A DNA stretch of 64,000 nt from Paramyrothecium sp. XJ0827 (GCA_020881915.1 JAJFPB010000010.1:2128825-2192824), one strand, 5' to 3'. Shown: positions 10,745 to 22,994, counted from the first letter of the stretch. Numbers and translations are program-made. Notes: generated by a model not told the origin, from the sequence alone.

Positions 10745-12133
10745 AAAGATTACGGGTGGCTGGTCCAGATATGGGCATCGCAAAGGGGGTTCGCTGTGAT
10801 TCATGGCTTGCATCAAATAGCATCGGAGTTGTGCTTTCTTATTCTTGCATGCAGCCATTCTCCGAGCTGATTCGTAGCTCCTACATCTATTCAGAACGGT
10901 GTTTCAATTTGTGTATAGAGGTCAACTCTTAATTGCAAGCGAAAGCGATGTTGCCACCACTCCTTAACGACATCCGATACGACCAAGCAAATATCTCCAG
11001 GGATGTCCCCATCGAGACCTGTCAGAGACCCGCTCACCGGAGGAGTCTAGGGTTCATAGCTTGACGTAGCTCAAATATTCTTCATGCTGTTGCTGGCGCA
11101 ATGGTTAGGTCGGTCGAAACTGCCGGCGGAGCCTCATCATGGTTCGATTTCTGTGTGCGCCAACGTACGCATTATTCTTTTGCCTTTTTGGGGGGAGGGC
11201 TTTCTTTCTCCCTTTCTTTCTGTTTTTTCCCCCCCTTCTTCTTCATCTTTCTTTGGGCTATATTTTGGATTTCACTCTTCATATTTTGCCTAGACTTCAA
11301 ATCCATAGGAGATGAGTTTTCACTTATATATTCTTTTTTATCGCTCTTGTTGACGGTAAATGGGTTTGAGATCGGGGGTGTTGCGAACTACTTGCACCAA
11401 AAACATCAGGACAAGGGCAAAGATTTCTTGTCTATAACATCCTCGAGTAAAAGAACTAACACGCTAATTTTTGGTGGTTTTTTGCCCAGTAAAGTGTCAT
11501 CGGGGCTTTTGAATGTCAAAACACCAACGGCGGATTACCGTTCATCTGATGCAGGGTAGGCAGATGCTATGGTGGTCGAGTCATCACGAACGGCAATGAC
11601 GTCAGACGATAGTGGCAGACCTAGCCCGGTGGAATATCCAGTGGTGTTACCAAGCTGGTATCGACTCAAAGCTGCACCTCAAGGTTCTTGTTCAACAACC
11701 AATTCACTGGCAACTCGTGCCAAGAAGCGCTACTGTAGGAGTTGTCGAATTCGAGCAATAACGCAGACTGTTGAGCCTGCTCCGGTAAGAAGCCCAGAGC
11801 GTTCCCAAGAAGACAACCATGCTTTGGCTAATGTTCATATAGTAACAAGTCCCAGCAAGGAGTTTTCTCTTGATTTTCAAGTACTTTGCAGCGCCACATC
11901 CAAGATAGCCTGACGAAGGCGGGCTTGTTTCAGTTCAGGAGCAGTCACCAGTGAATTTCGTGAACAGGACAGTGTCATTACTGCCAAGTTCATCAAGTTG
12001 GGGGTTGGACCGGGGCATGGTCCCATCGATGTGCTGATAAACCGAGTATCAACTTTCGAAACATCAGCGAAGCGCCATCAGTCCAGATACCTCCAACCCA
12101 CGCCAAAAGTGCATTCGCAAGTCCGAGGTGAAC
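10745..12133. other. Intergenic region with tRNA-like block and poly-pyrimidine stretch
   Basis: No supported protein gene. A degenerate tRNA-like block lies at 11094-11162. It is followed by a T/C-rich stretch at about 11170-11290. Two open frames (11101-11559 and 11569-11913) are compositionally biased and show no family motif. The last few hundred bases probably hold the carrier gene's promoter. Confidence 0.5.
11094..11162 (+). other. Degenerate tRNA-like Pol III box A/B element (possible SINE relic)
   Basis: TGGCGCAATGG at 11094-11104 fits the box A consensus and GGTTCGATTT at 11141-11150 fits box B. The first and last seven bases (TGGCGCA, TGCGCCA) are perfectly complementary, as in an acceptor stem, and the whole is 69 nt. 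However, the T loop is one base too long, with wobble pairs in its stem. The D stem is imperfect and no proper anticodon arm can be drawn. A tRNA-derived SINE remnant or decayed tRNA fits better than a working gene. Confidence 0.35.
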
Positions 12134-13170
12134 ATGGAAGTCTACATTGTAAGTTTGACTACGACTCACGCGGCGCAACGATGCTGAATGCAACTCCCAG
12201 GCTGGGGCTGTGGCGGCCTTCACAGTTGACGTGCTGGTGTATCCCCTTGATACTCTTAAGACGCGATACCAAAGCCAGGACTACTTGAAAGTGTACACTT
12301 CAGATCCGGCAAATAAACCATTCGCCCTCCGAGGCTTGTATCAGGGCATTGGGAGCGTTGTGCTTGCAACCCTCCCCGCAGGTAAGCCACGCAGTGCTGA
12401 TGAACCAGTAACCATGACCATTTGATAGCGCGCTCACCGTGGTCACAGCTGGAGTTTTCTTCTCCACGTACGAGAGCACGAAGAAGTTATTCTCGAGGAC
12501 TCTTCCGATACCGGAACCGCTGGTGCATTCATCCGCTTCAGCGGTCGCGGAGATGGCGTCGTGCCTTATCCTGGCGCCCGCAGAGGTCATCAAGCAGAAC
12601 GCGCAGATGCTCCGCGAAGAACCAGGATCGAAACACATCCAAGGATCCTCCTCCCTGAGAGCATTTCGCCGGCTGGCCGGCGAAGGAGTCGCGCAGCGTC
12701 TGTTTAGTGGTTACACAGCATTAGTGGCCCGAAATCTCCCGTTCACCGCTCTCCAGTTCCCTGCATTCGAGTACGCGCGGAGCCGGCTGTCGGCGTCGAA
12801 CCTTACAGCGGATGGCAAGCCAAGCAGCCTTTTGCAGGTATGGGTGAACAGCGGAGTCAGCGCGGGCAGTGCGGGCGCCTTCGCAGCTGTTGCTACAACG
12901 CCAAGTGACGTCGTGAAGACGCGGATGATGCTCACGGCAGGAAGCGGCGAGCACGGGAATGACAACCTATCTGGACAAAAGAAGGCGAGAAAAGGAGCTT
13001 GGGCAGTAACGCAAGATGTATGGCGAGAGAGGGGCTTCAAGGGGTTCTTCCGAGGAGGACTGTTCCGGTCAGCTTGGACAGCCCTGGCGAGCGGCCTGTA
13101 TCTGGGAACGTACGACGTAGCGAAGGTGTGGCTGGAGCGCAGGAAGGACAGAAAAAGCCTAGAGAGGTAG
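12134..13170 (+). CDS. Mitochondrial carrier, SAM-transporter (Pet8/SLC25A26) type
   Basis: Exons 12134-12148, 12201-12381 and 12449-13170 encode 305 residues. The first exon holds only five codons. The three repeats of the mitochondrial carrier family are visible through their PxDxxK-type signatures: PLDTLK at 20-25, PAEVIK at 109-114 and PSDVVK at 217-222. The second-repeat form PAEVIKQ is characteristic of the S-adenosylmethionine carrier branch (yeast Pet8/Sam5, human SLC25A26), which exchanges cytosolic SAM for matrix S-adenosylhomocysteine across the inner membrane. The exact substrate is therefore an informed inference. The loop between the last two spans is lengthened by a Gly/Lys-rich stretch near 228-247. 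S-adenosylhomocysteine hydrolase lies 5 kb downstream on the same strand. Confidence 0.85.
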
Positions 13171-14669
13171 ATACTGTGTGATGTTGATATAAGTGGGAAC
13201 GTGTATGATATGACAACCTGTGCATAACGACGGGGCAATGTACGCATGGCAGTGGACCACAAGAAATGCGAAGATACGAGCTTGCTGCAACAGGAGTCTT
13301 GGCTTCATCCCGTCATTGACCTCCTTGAGACGCCAAACGTCAACGTTTGGCGGACCATAAACTCTTTTTGGAGCGAAGTGGTAAGATGATCTTTCGGGGG
13401 CATTTGGCCTCAGCCGGATACGTTGGCCTTGCGTCTGGGGCTGTTCCGAGAGCCGGCTCACGCCATGTGTTGTAATGCTCATCACTTCCCCAAATTGTTC
13501 ACGTCAGAAAGTCTGAAATGAGACGGCCCCCCCTGACGCCGCATCTGCAAGGCACTTGCATCCGTGCAATTATGACAGGCGGTAGGGCTTGGGGAAGGGC
13601 CATTCATGCGATGTCCGGTGTCGTGGTCTTAGCCCAGAATGGTGTGATTGAAAGGGGTGTGGCGTTACGTCTTGGGTCGGCACGCCCGCCACACTGGAAC
13701 AGGGTTGGTGTTCATTCCCCATCAAAGCGCTGCAATTGGGAATTTGGGGATTTCGAACCGAAACCCGATGGTCTGCCCTGTCTATATCTGGCAATTCACG
13801 TGGGCTTGAATAGGTCGGATTGGCTGAACGATTCGGGCTTTGTTGCGAGTCAGCCGGTCGCCGCCCCCTGTTCTTTGTCATCGGCATCCGGCTTCTCGAA
13901 TTTTCTTGGGACGAAACGACGCCGGCAAACCAGGTCCCCGGCGAAAAGCTTAGCGCAGGATAGTTCGACGTAAAAATCCCGTGTACGGGGTACTGCCAGG
14001 GTGCCCCAGGTTTTTAACCATCGCGTCAGGGCCGAGAAGAGACAGGCAGTGGTGAATTGAGCAGCGGCCTCAGCCACCGCACACTGACGCGACGCAAAGT
14101 AAAGAGCGGTGGGGAGAAAGTCAGAGGCCAAGGTGGAAAAGGGCAAAAGGGGGAAAGGGCCGGCGCCGGACCATTGCCCAGGCTGAGGCAAAACAAAGAG
14201 TCATGCCCGGCTTCCCGCAAGCAAATTTGCGAAATGGCGAAATCCAGACCTCGAACCGCCTCATCATGCCTCAAAGCATAATTCCACCCTCTGATTGGTC
14301 GGCAAGGCCCCGACTTAATCCTCTTTTTTCGACTTGCTGCCGTTTCGGACGGTATTCCGTGCTTTGGCACAGGCCATTGCTCATGATTCACGACGTAAGA
14401 GACCGCATATATAGTTTGTAATGCCATGAATTTCCTTTCGTAGCGGTGTGTCCATTGGAAATTGTCATACTCCTCTCCGCCCGGCGCTGGCCCTTCCCCG
14501 TCTTCTAGAAAAAGGAGACGCTCCCCAGGGAAACCGAACTCGCTCCAAGCTGTGCGCCATCACCGAATCTTTGTGCTTTGTCCTCTTGCAGACACCCGAA
14601 GCACGTCATTCGAGACCCCAAACACCCCCTCCAGTCGCCAATACTGTAAACTCCTCTGTCCTATTCACG
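13171..14669. other. Intergenic region upstream of UPF0643 gene
   Basis: About 1.5 kb without a supported gene. The first 150 bases are the carrier gene's 3' region. A TATATAG box near 14407 and the CT-rich bases around 14460-14660 look like the promoter and leader of the next gene. Open frames on both strands here are short and unrecognised. Confidence 0.5.
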
Positions 14670-15379
14670 ATGTCGTTAGAACAAGTCCAGACGCTGCACT
14701 CGACACATGTGCCGGGCTTCGACAAGGACCCGGCCACCGTAAAAATCGCCGAGATTGAGTCCTGGCACGACGAACGATTCCTTGTCCAATCACCTTATAC
14801 CGAGAGGGATCACCAACTTGACCTCGATACCTTGAACAACGAGAATAGACTCCTGGCCAAGGCCATGACTGGCTTCGATGCTATCCGCGACGACTATGCC
14901 ACCGCCCCGTATAACGACTCCTTCAACTGGCCGGAAACGATTGCGGAACTGAGGCGTCTCGTTGCAGTCTCTGGGCAACATTTCAAAGAGACGAGCTTCT
15001 ACATAGTCGCTTTCCGATCGCAAATCAAACCAGAGACCGATTATGGTCACCTTGGTGACCTGGATAAGGCCGCCCACCAAGAAGCGATCGAAAGTGGTGG
15101 CTTTCTCAAGTAAGCATTTGATCCCAGGCCTGTATCCGGCTACCTTAGCCGCTAACCCCAAGTAGGTACTGGTTCGGTAGCCCAGACGATCAACTGCGAA
15201 ATCTTGCGACTTGTATATGGACTTCAAGAGAGCATGCCATTGCCGGTGGCAGAGGACCGGCCCATCGAAAAGCGGCCATCTCGACACGCGCCCTGTACGC
15301 CTATTGGAAGATTGACCAACACCGACTGACAATCCGAGATAATGTTGAGGACTGGGAAATTGTCCCTTGGACCGATTGA
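14670..15379 (+). CDS. UPF0643-family conserved fungal protein
   Basis: Two exons, 14670-15109 and 15166-15379, give 217 residues. The intron ends in AAGTAG, and the join restores LKYWFGSPDD across the junction. The N-terminal part has HDERFLVQSPYTERDH and an LDLDTLNNENRLLA stretch. The C-terminal part has NLATCIWTSREHA and GGRGPAH, then ends WEIVPWTD. From memory this pattern matches the uncharacterised UPF0643 family (fission yeast PB2B2.08 type). The function is unknown. There is no signal peptide, membrane span or known catalytic motif. The conserved Trp/Cys/His residues in the second exon could form a ligand pocket, but that is only a guess. The ATG at 14670 lies in a typical context after a CT-rich leader, and a longer upstream frame lacks an ATG of comparable support. 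Confidence 0.75.
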
Positions 15380-16282
15380 GAGCAAGATGGTGATATAAGA
15401 GCGCCTCCGGAGCTCGATTTATCACTTGCTGCAGTCGCAATGTAATGCCACGTCTTCAACTCGAATTCGAGGCATCTTTTGATTGATGCGCCGTTGTCAC
15501 GACTGATTGCGTTGTCGACCAGTCGGGCTTACGAGCAGCGTTGGCGCAAGGAAAAGGCAACTGGGATTTCGTTTTATACCTACCTACATTGTGATTTCAA
15601 TCGTTTCTGCAGCGGGCGTTGGTTTGTGAATGGTGAAAGTTCACCTTCAAGTTATAGCAAGCGTTGGACTGGAAAACGGAGGCGGAGTACTTTGCCGCCA
15701 GAACTCATGCATTCTTCTTACCTGGGAATGAAGATAGAGGACACGAAAAGATAGACTTGTGCTATAGATACCTATAGACATCTTCTGATGACAGAATCCG
15801 ACTTGCCAATTCTTCATAACGTGAGATTCTGATATCGTGAATGAAATAGTGGTTGCTTCGACGTGCGGCAAACCAGCATGGTGAGATGAGCGCTAGCCTG
15901 ACGATAGGGCATGTTACTCAGGCGGCTCTCCCCGGTCCGTACCTCATTTTGGAGTGCAATCATGATTCTGCCTTCAACTCATGCATCCAAATGTAGAACA
16001 AAACCGCATGCACGCCGATCTCGAACGCAAATCAAGGCTTATTCGTTTGGAGGGGTTAAGGTACACAGTTGAAGCTTTCGCCGTCACGTCTCAACCTTGT
16101 CAAGCGCATTCTGCCACATCACACCGCTTTCAACCCACAACGCCCACAAATCAGGCGCAAAAAGTTCGATATTCCCGCTACGACCGACCTGACCTCACGA
16201 ACGAGCACACCACGCTTCCGTTCTCAAGCTCCTGCCTATCTCACGCGTCCGGCATATTCGTTCGACGATACATTTGGACAAA
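15380..16282. other. Intergenic region upstream of eIF3h
   Basis: About 0.9 kb with no supported gene. The first half is the 3' region of the UPF0643 gene. The CT-rich 16060-16280 part is the probable eIF3h promoter and leader. Confidence 0.5.
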
Positions 16283-17486
16283 ATGAGCGAAACTCTCAAG
16301 GATGCGCCGTTCCAGTCGGTGCAAGTCGAGGCTCTGGTGAGTTTGACGAGCCCCACCTCCATCCCCTCCTTGTGAAGAGGAAAGGTTGCTGACTCTCAAA
16401 GTAGGTGATCTCAAAGATCGCTAGGCACTGTGCCTCGGCTTTCCCTTCCATCGCCACGGGATCGATTGTGGGCATGGACCAGAACGGAGTGATGGAGGTG
16501 ACCAACACATTCCCCTTCCCCTCGGGCGAAGGTGTGACTGCCGACAGCAGGGAGAGCGACGCCTCCATGCTCGCCGCTGCCGCCCCCCGACAGAAGGCCA
16601 ACATTGCCTACCAGAACGAGATGATCCGACACCTGAAGGAGGTCAACGTGGACGCCAACAACGTTGGCTGGTACACGAGCGCGACCATGGGCAACTTCAT
16701 CAACATGGGTTTCATCGAGAACCAGTACCACTACCAGAAGGAGAATGACCGGACCGTGGCCCTCGTGTACGACACCAGCAAGAGCTCACAGGGCTCTCTG
16801 ACCCTGCGTGCCTTCCGCCTGACTAAGGCGTTCATGGAGGCTTTCAAGGAGAGCAAGTTCACGACGGAGAAGTGAGTGCAGTGCCGCGGGGATCCGTGCC
16901 GCACCGGCCAAAGCTAACAACATACAGCCTCCAAAAGACCAAGCTGTCTTTCCGAGACATACTCGCAGAGCTTCCTATCATCGTCCACAACTCGCACCTC
17001 CTTACTTCCTTCCTCCACCAAATCCCCTCGATCCCCAGCGAAGAAGTCGAGGAGCCTACCTCGCTGGCCGACATCCACCGCAACCCGGTCAAGCCTCCTC
17101 TGTACCCCTCGATCGATTCCCTCGACCTCTCGATCGACCCATTCCTCGAGAAGACCTGCGACCTACTTCTTGAGAGCATCGAGTCTCACTACACTGATCT
17201 CAACAACTTCCAGTTCTACCAACGCCAGCTGGGTCGCGAACAGACCAAGATCACGCAATGGCAGGCCAAGCGCAAGGCCGAGAATGCTCAGCGAACCTTG
17301 GCCAAGCAGCCTTTGCTCCCCGAGGACGAGTGGCAGCGGCTGTTCAAGCTGCCTCAGGAGCCCAGCCGCCTGGAGGGCATGCTGAACGCAAAGCAGGTCG
17401 AGCAGTACAGCAAGCAGGTGGATGGCTTCACTGCCAACGTGACGACCAAGATGTTTGCCGTCAGGGAAAACCTCCTACCCAAATAA
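16283..17486 (+). CDS. eif3h: Translation initiation factor eIF3 subunit H
   Basis: Exons 16283-16336, 16405-16871 and 16928-17486 encode 359 residues. The protein belongs to the MPN-domain family. The segments [13 protein letters not shown], then [18 protein letters not shown] and [12 protein letters not shown] follow the MPN fold over about residues 14-150. The metal-binding JAMM residues (HxH...D) are not in place, as expected for the structural MPN subunit of eIF3. The C-terminal half is helical and ends in a Lys/Gln-rich stretch and ENLLPK. In fungi with a full eIF3, subunit H helps scaffold the 43S complex and reinitiation. The first exon carries only 18 codons, and both junctions were checked for frame. 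Neighbouring genes are functionally unrelated. Confidence 0.93.
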
Positions 17487-18550
17487 GCGGCTCTTCTCTG
17501 GAAAGTTGGGTGAAAATATGTCTTGAGTGATTTACATGAGCGAGACAACTTGGGAGATGGGTTGCATCGGCGGCGTTCCGGACAATGTGCAATGTTATGA
17601 TACGAGACAATAGTACTAGAAGGAGAGGAATTAGAGGTGGTGAAGGAGAGGAGTTCATAGCTCCTCATGTTGAGACGTTCTCCACGAAATTCTACTTCTC
17701 CCAGACAAGACCACGATTGCCACTTAGGAGCGACATGCTACAGTGATAGGCTATAATCCTCCTTGCCAACCACCTACAGGGCGTAAGAAATTCCCCGCCT
17801 GGTCTTGATAAGAATGATAAGGACTTGGCTGCGATTGCAGGATTGTTGGTACATCCCACGTGGTGCGTCTTTGACGTTTTCAGGGTCGGAGCGAATGCGA
17901 GGACCCGGCGAGTATTCGGGGTCGGGGAGGGGTGATGGTCGCTGGACCGTTGGTAGCCCCGTGCAACCCAATTACGGCTGGAGGCAGATCCATCAGCCAA
18001 CCGACCATTATCCCTCTTGGGTGCGCCAAGCAGGTTCAAGCAGGATAGGATTCATCGGACGACGTTGGGCTTTCCAAATGACGGTCCCTAAGTCGCGGCC
18101 GTGTCTTGATATGTTCCTTAAGCCCCGACAGGGTCGGAATCGTAGCCCAATTGACTGGCCCGAACTCGAGACAACAGCCGTATTCTTTTTCCTTTCGGTA
18201 AACCGCGAAAGTAGCCCCGCGGTTCGCGCATATACCTTGAGGGCATTGTCAGGTACTTCCGGGCTGGGTGGAGGTCCATAGTGGAGAACGGTTAAGTCAG
18301 GTCTAAGGCTCGTCGTCTCCAGGTACCTTTTGGAGGGGTCCATTGAATTCTGCCCCGCTTTCCGTCTAAAATTTCCCCCTCCATGTACACCGCCCAAAAA
18401 CCCTCCCCTCCCCCTCCTCCTGTACTTGAAGAAGTCCGTCTCGCCCATCCTCTTCCTTTTTCTATATCCCTCTCCCCCCATACCTAATCCTCGTCCTTTC
18501 TTCACTCATCATCCATCTCTTTTTTTTCCTCCTCCTAAACCACAGTCACA
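17487..18550. other. Intergenic region and SAH hydrolase promoter
   Basis: About 1.06 kb. It has the eIF3h 3' region and then the promoter of a strongly expressed gene. No gene is supported here. Confidence 0.55.
18400..18540 (+). promoter_or_regulatory. Pyrimidine-rich promoter/leader of SAH hydrolase
   Basis: Almost unbroken C/T tracts lead to the ATG at 18551, including a TTTTTTTTCC run just before it. Long CT tracts directly upstream of the start are a common feature of highly expressed filamentous fungal genes, and the coding sequence that follows has strong C-ending codon bias. Confidence 0.6.
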
Positions 18551-20010
18551 ATGTCTGCCCCCGCCAACAAGTTCAAGGTCGCTGACATCTCCCTTGCCGC
18601 CTTCGGCCGCAAGGAGATCGAGCTCGCCGAGAATGAGATGCCCGGCCTGATGTCCATCCGCTCCAAGTATGCTGCCGACCAGCCTCTCGCCGGTGCCCGC
18701 ATTGCTGGCTGCCTTCACATGACCATCCAGACTGCCGTCCTGATCGAGACCCTCACTGCCCTGGGTGCCGAGGTCACCTGGACCAGCTGCAACATCTTCA
18801 GCACCCAGGACCACGCCGCCGCCGCCATTGCCGCCGCCGGTGTCCCTGTCTTCGCCTGGAAGGGTGAGACCGAGGAGGAGTACAACTGGTGCCTTGAGCA
18901 GCAACTCTCCGCCTTCAAGGACGGCAAGAAGCTGAACCTGATCCTCGACGACGGTGGTGACCTGACTGCCCTTGTCCACGCCAAGTACCCCGAGCAGCTG
19001 AAGGACTGCTACGGTGTCTCCGAGGAGACCACCACCGGTGTCCACCACCTGTACCGCATGCTCAAGGACGGCAAGCTGCTCGTCCCCTCCATCAACGTCA
19101 ACGACAGCGTCACCAAGTCCAAGTTCGACAACTTGTACGGTTGCCGTGAGTCCCTCATCGACGGTATCAAGCGCGCTACCGATGTCATGGTTGCTGGCAA
19201 GATCGCTGTCGTTGCTGGTTTCGGTGACGTCGGCAAGGGTTGCGCCATGGCCCTCGCTGATATGGGTGCTCGCGTCCTGATCACTGAGATTGACCCTATC
19301 AACGCCCTCCAGGCTGCCATGGCTGGCTACCAAGTCACCACCATGGACAAGGCTGCCAAGGTTGGCCAGATCTTCGTCACCACCACCGGCTGCCGTGACA
19401 TTCTCGTCGGCGAGCACTTCGAGTCCATGCCCAACGATGCCATCGTCTGCAGTAAGCAATGCCCCGCAAGCTATTTATTGAATTTATATTGACCAATCAA
19501 ACCATAGACATTGGCCACTTCGATATCGAGATCGACGTTGCTTGGCTCAAGGCCAACGCCAAGTCCGTCTCCAACATCAAGCCCCAGGTCGACCGCTTCA
19601 CCATGGCTTCCGGCAAGCACATCATCCTCCTTGCTGAGGGTCGTCTGGTCAACCTTGGCTGTGCCACCGGCCACTCTTCCTTCGTCATGTCCTGCTCTTT
19701 CACCAACCAGGTCCTGGCTCAGATCCTTCTGTACAAGAGCAACGACGCCGCCTGGGGCAAGAAGTACGTTGAGTTCGGCAAGACCGGCAAGCTCGACGTC
19801 GGTGTCTACGTCCTCCCCAAGATCCTGGACGAGGAGGTCGCCCGTCTCCACCTTGCTCACTGCAACGTTGAGCTGAGCACCCTCACCAACGTTCAGGCTG
19901 AGTACCTCGGCCTCGCTGTCGAGGGTCCCTTCAAGAGCGACATGTAAGTTACTTACCCTACCACGGCGCTGTTGAGTTCCTACTAACAATATGCTAGCTA
20001 CCGCTACTAA
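18551..20010 (+). CDS. SAH1: S-adenosyl-L-homocysteine hydrolase
   Basis: Exons 18551-19451, 19508-19943 and 19998-20010 give 449 residues, the usual fungal length. The last exon is only 13 nt (it completes the Ile codon, then YRY and stop) and is preceded by a perfect TACTAAC branch site. The enzyme reversibly splits S-adenosylhomocysteine to adenosine and homocysteine, clearing the product inhibitor of methyltransferases. Visible hallmarks are the [14 protein letters not shown] segment, [21 protein letters not shown], the NAD-binding loop GFGDVGKG at residues 223-230, NIGHFD after the first intron, GHPSFVMS-like [14 protein letters not shown], and the C-terminal YRY. Codon choice is strongly biased to C-ending codons, more than in neighbouring genes, which indicates high expression. 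Confidence 0.97.
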
Positions 20011-20885
20011 GTGTATGTAATCATACCCAAGGATCCTTCAACCGGAGTCCTACGTATAACGAACTTTCTCTTCACCCTTTCTACGACAACAGGCAGCTTG
20101 TGTTTTCAACAGCATAAAAACTTGGGTGGTATACAGGCAAGGTGACCGGAGGGTGGTGTTAGGGACGTCGCTCCCTGGTTCGAGTTTTTATCCATTTTAT
20201 TTCACGGCATTGAGGTTTGGCGGGGTCCAGGAGACTAGAATTCGGGTCAAGGCGGGGTCGGCGATGGCGGGGGGAAACTAAAACAATCTGCTTTTTCAAC
20301 AAAATGGCGTTGGCTTCTTTTGCTAATCATGATTCCCCCGGTGCGGGAAATACGCGATCTACGTATGGCAAGCGCATAGAATCATCTGGTTAGGATATGC
20401 GGAACAGGCCCGTCAACCGTGGCCGGTAGGACTCATAGAAGGTTCAATAGAGCATATTGTCTCTCTCAGTTGCGATGTATTGTGAAAAGCCCATGGCTGG
20501 CGGTGTTTCGACATGGCTCGTACAGATTGAAGTTGAGGAAAAGAATGAATTATTTTGCCCCAGGAATACTTCCATAGCCCAGCGAAGGGTTCTGCAATGA
20601 CACAACTTACGTTATAGAACTTGTCCAATAGACTGTTGAGATTTGTTGCCATTAACAGTGTTTGGCTTACCTTGCCATGGATATTGCTTCCAGCTCATAT
20701 CAAAGGGGTCAACCTGTGGATTTATGGGCTTGTTGCGGATATCACGCCTACTTGAACCAATCACAGAATATCAACACGGTCCCTAGCAGGTCAATCTCTG
20801 ATGTATCTAATCTAACCTTTCTTGTATACAAGTGGCCCTGTGTATTTAAGTAGCTACGCGAAATACACAAACAAGAATCCACAAT
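20011..20885. other. Convergent intergenic region (SAH1 / 2-hydroxyacid dehydrogenase)
   Basis: About 0.9 kb between two 3' ends. No supported gene. It is AT-richer after 20660 and should hold both transcription terminators. Confidence 0.5.
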
Positions 20886-22235
20886 TCAGGTCCAGGATAT
20901 ATCTTTCTGCTCAGGCACGATGCTCTTAAGCTTGCCCTCCTGTATGGCAGAGCGGACGTTACTTATCGCCCACTCCTCCATCTTGGTTTCTGTCTCGATC
21001 GTGTATGTGCCCATATGCGGGACGAGGAGAACATTCTCATTTTGTAGCAGACCGGGATGGATTTCTGGCTCCTTCTCGAAGACATCAAGTCCGACGCTTG
21101 CAACTTGACCGGACTCGAGGGCGGTGACGAGGGCAGCTTCGTCCATGACGGCGCCTCGAGCGGTGTTCACAATGACGATGCCTTTCTTCATCAAGGCAAA
21201 TTGTGGAGCGGATATAATGTGCCGGGTGGCAGGCTAGATGTTGATGAGACCAAAGTTTGGAGACAGAGTTTGGAGAGGGCAGCAACTAACATTCAAAGGC
21301 AGATTCAAACTCAACACATCGCTTTCCTTCAGTAATGTCTCGAAATCCACATGCTCGGCCCCAGCCTCCAGCTCAGGGCTCAGCTTCGTGCGGTTATGAT
21401 ATCGTATCGTCATGCCAAACGCGCGAGCCTTGGTCGCAAGGCTCCGACCGATGCCGCCCATGCCCAAGATTCCCAGAATTTTGCCTCGGGGGTCGTGTCC
21501 GAGCGCCGGTAGTGTCTTGCCGCGCCAGTGACCTGCACGGAGGGATGAAATGGAGCTGGACAGGTTCCGCAGCGCACCAATGAGCAGCCAGATGGCAATG
21601 TCGGCGGTTGCGTCGTCCACCGCAGTTGGCGTGTTGGAAACGCGGACGGAGTGAGCTGTGCAAGCTGCCACGTCAATTTGATCATATCCAGCACCTAGAC
21701 AGTGGTAAGGTACATCATGTCAGCACAAGGGCTTTAGATCCAACAACATAGCTCTCCATTGTGTAAAGTATACAGCCCTGGGCTGGAATACTTCCTTGTA
21801 TATCCTGAAGACGAGAATTTCTCACCATTGTGGCAAATGAATCGAAGACTTGAAGGCAGAATATCCAAAATGTCGCTATCGATTCTACCGGATATCTCGA
21901 CGGAACTGAAATTCCGATATGCGACGACGACACCATCGAGGGCTCCAGATTGGCACTCATTGATGAACTCTTCCCTGTTTGTGGCCTTCGGTACGATAAC
22001 TTCGGCAATCTCCTGGAGTGCTGACCATGCTTTCTCGGCACTACCAATGTGTTACTCGGCGAAGTTCCCATGCCATGTTTGATGTTGTTGGGTAAAGGAT
22101 GCATGGACAATGGGGCTCAATCGCAGTAGGGCTGGCCGGGACAGACACAGACTTCACAGAACGAAGAGCACGAACTTACTGCTGAATCTCACCGAGCAAC
22201 AACACTTTGACCTTTTCCTTGGGCGTGCTGGCCAT
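20886..22235 (-). CDS. D-isomer-specific 2-hydroxyacid dehydrogenase (glyoxylate reductase-like)
   Basis: Four exons on the minus strand, 22180-22235, 21826-22040, 21291-21694 and 20886-21233, encode 340 residues. The protein starts MASTPKEKVKVLLLGEIQHA. The family reduces 2-keto acids such as glyoxylate, hydroxypyruvate or pyruvate with NAD(P)H. The N-terminal catalytic lobe contains ICHNGAGYDQIDV. The Rossmann domain shows LGILGMGGIGRSLATKA. The catalytic Arg lies in VNTARGAVMDE, the acidic residue in LDVFEKEPE, and the catalytic His in LLVPHMGTYT. It resembles yeast Gor1 and fungal glyoxylate reductases, though the true substrate is unproven. Each junction restores a conserved motif, so the model is reliable. 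The first exon is only 56 nt and sits before a 139-nt intron. Confidence 0.92.
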
Positions 22236-22994
22236 GGTCACGATGCTCATGAGCTACTGGCCGCGAATTGGACTAGACGGTTACGGGTCCGTGAGGAGGG
22301 AAACGGTATCGATGACTGGATGCAAACACCTGAGCCACCAGACGATTGCACAGAAAAGGGTCCCTCGAGTTGCAGCGGGCTATGCAATCAGCGACGAATA
22401 ATTGCGAGACTTGTTATCAGTCTTTATGCATTGTGCTCCGGGTACAGGACACATCCCGTCATTGGGGGGGGAGTGGGGAGCCACGCACCGGGCATTGGCT
22501 GCAAGTGTTCCGAAGACGGCGCGCGGCGGGGTGACGTCCGTCACATTGGTGGTGGCCATGATGCCAATCTTGGGCATAATTGCTAACCATGCTTCGCTGC
22601 TCTTCTAAGAACATTTTTTGGTACAAAAGCAGGCTACATCTACGCCTATGTGGGGTGAGTATCTAATGAACATAGTAAAAATTGGGTTGATGGATGTTTT
22701 CTTCCAGCAGGACTCTTGCGCAACCCATCATATTCCTCGCAGCATTGTCACAGACAGAAGACCAAGTGATGACGAGGGAAAGAATGACTTCGGCAAGTTT
22801 TGCTTGCTTCTGCTTGTGTCTCTGGAGACATCAAAGAACATCCACTTGCAGAACCAAAGCATGATCCCGGAGACATTCTCCCGGGCTGTCCAGTGTCCTG
22901 GCGCCGAGGGGTAACCGGGGCTCTTCTGCGCTCGTCTCCCGGGGCCTGCCCACGTGAGGACTCTCCGCTCGCCCCTTATCATTGTCCACGACAT
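22236..22994. other. Intergenic region upstream of dehydrogenase
   Basis: About 0.76 kb with the dehydrogenase promoter and the 3' region of the next minus-strand gene. I see no gene. A run of eight G lies near 22466. Confidence 0.5.

Noticed and set aside
11101..11559. 152-codon frame behind the tRNA-like element
   Set aside because: Its Phe-rich product comes from a T/C-rich tract. Not a protein gene.
18509..19459. 316-codon open frame antisense to SAH hydrolase
   Set aside because: It is a shadow of the strongly C-biased codons on the other strand. Its product is repetitive Gly/Asp/Leu/Val-rich without any motif.
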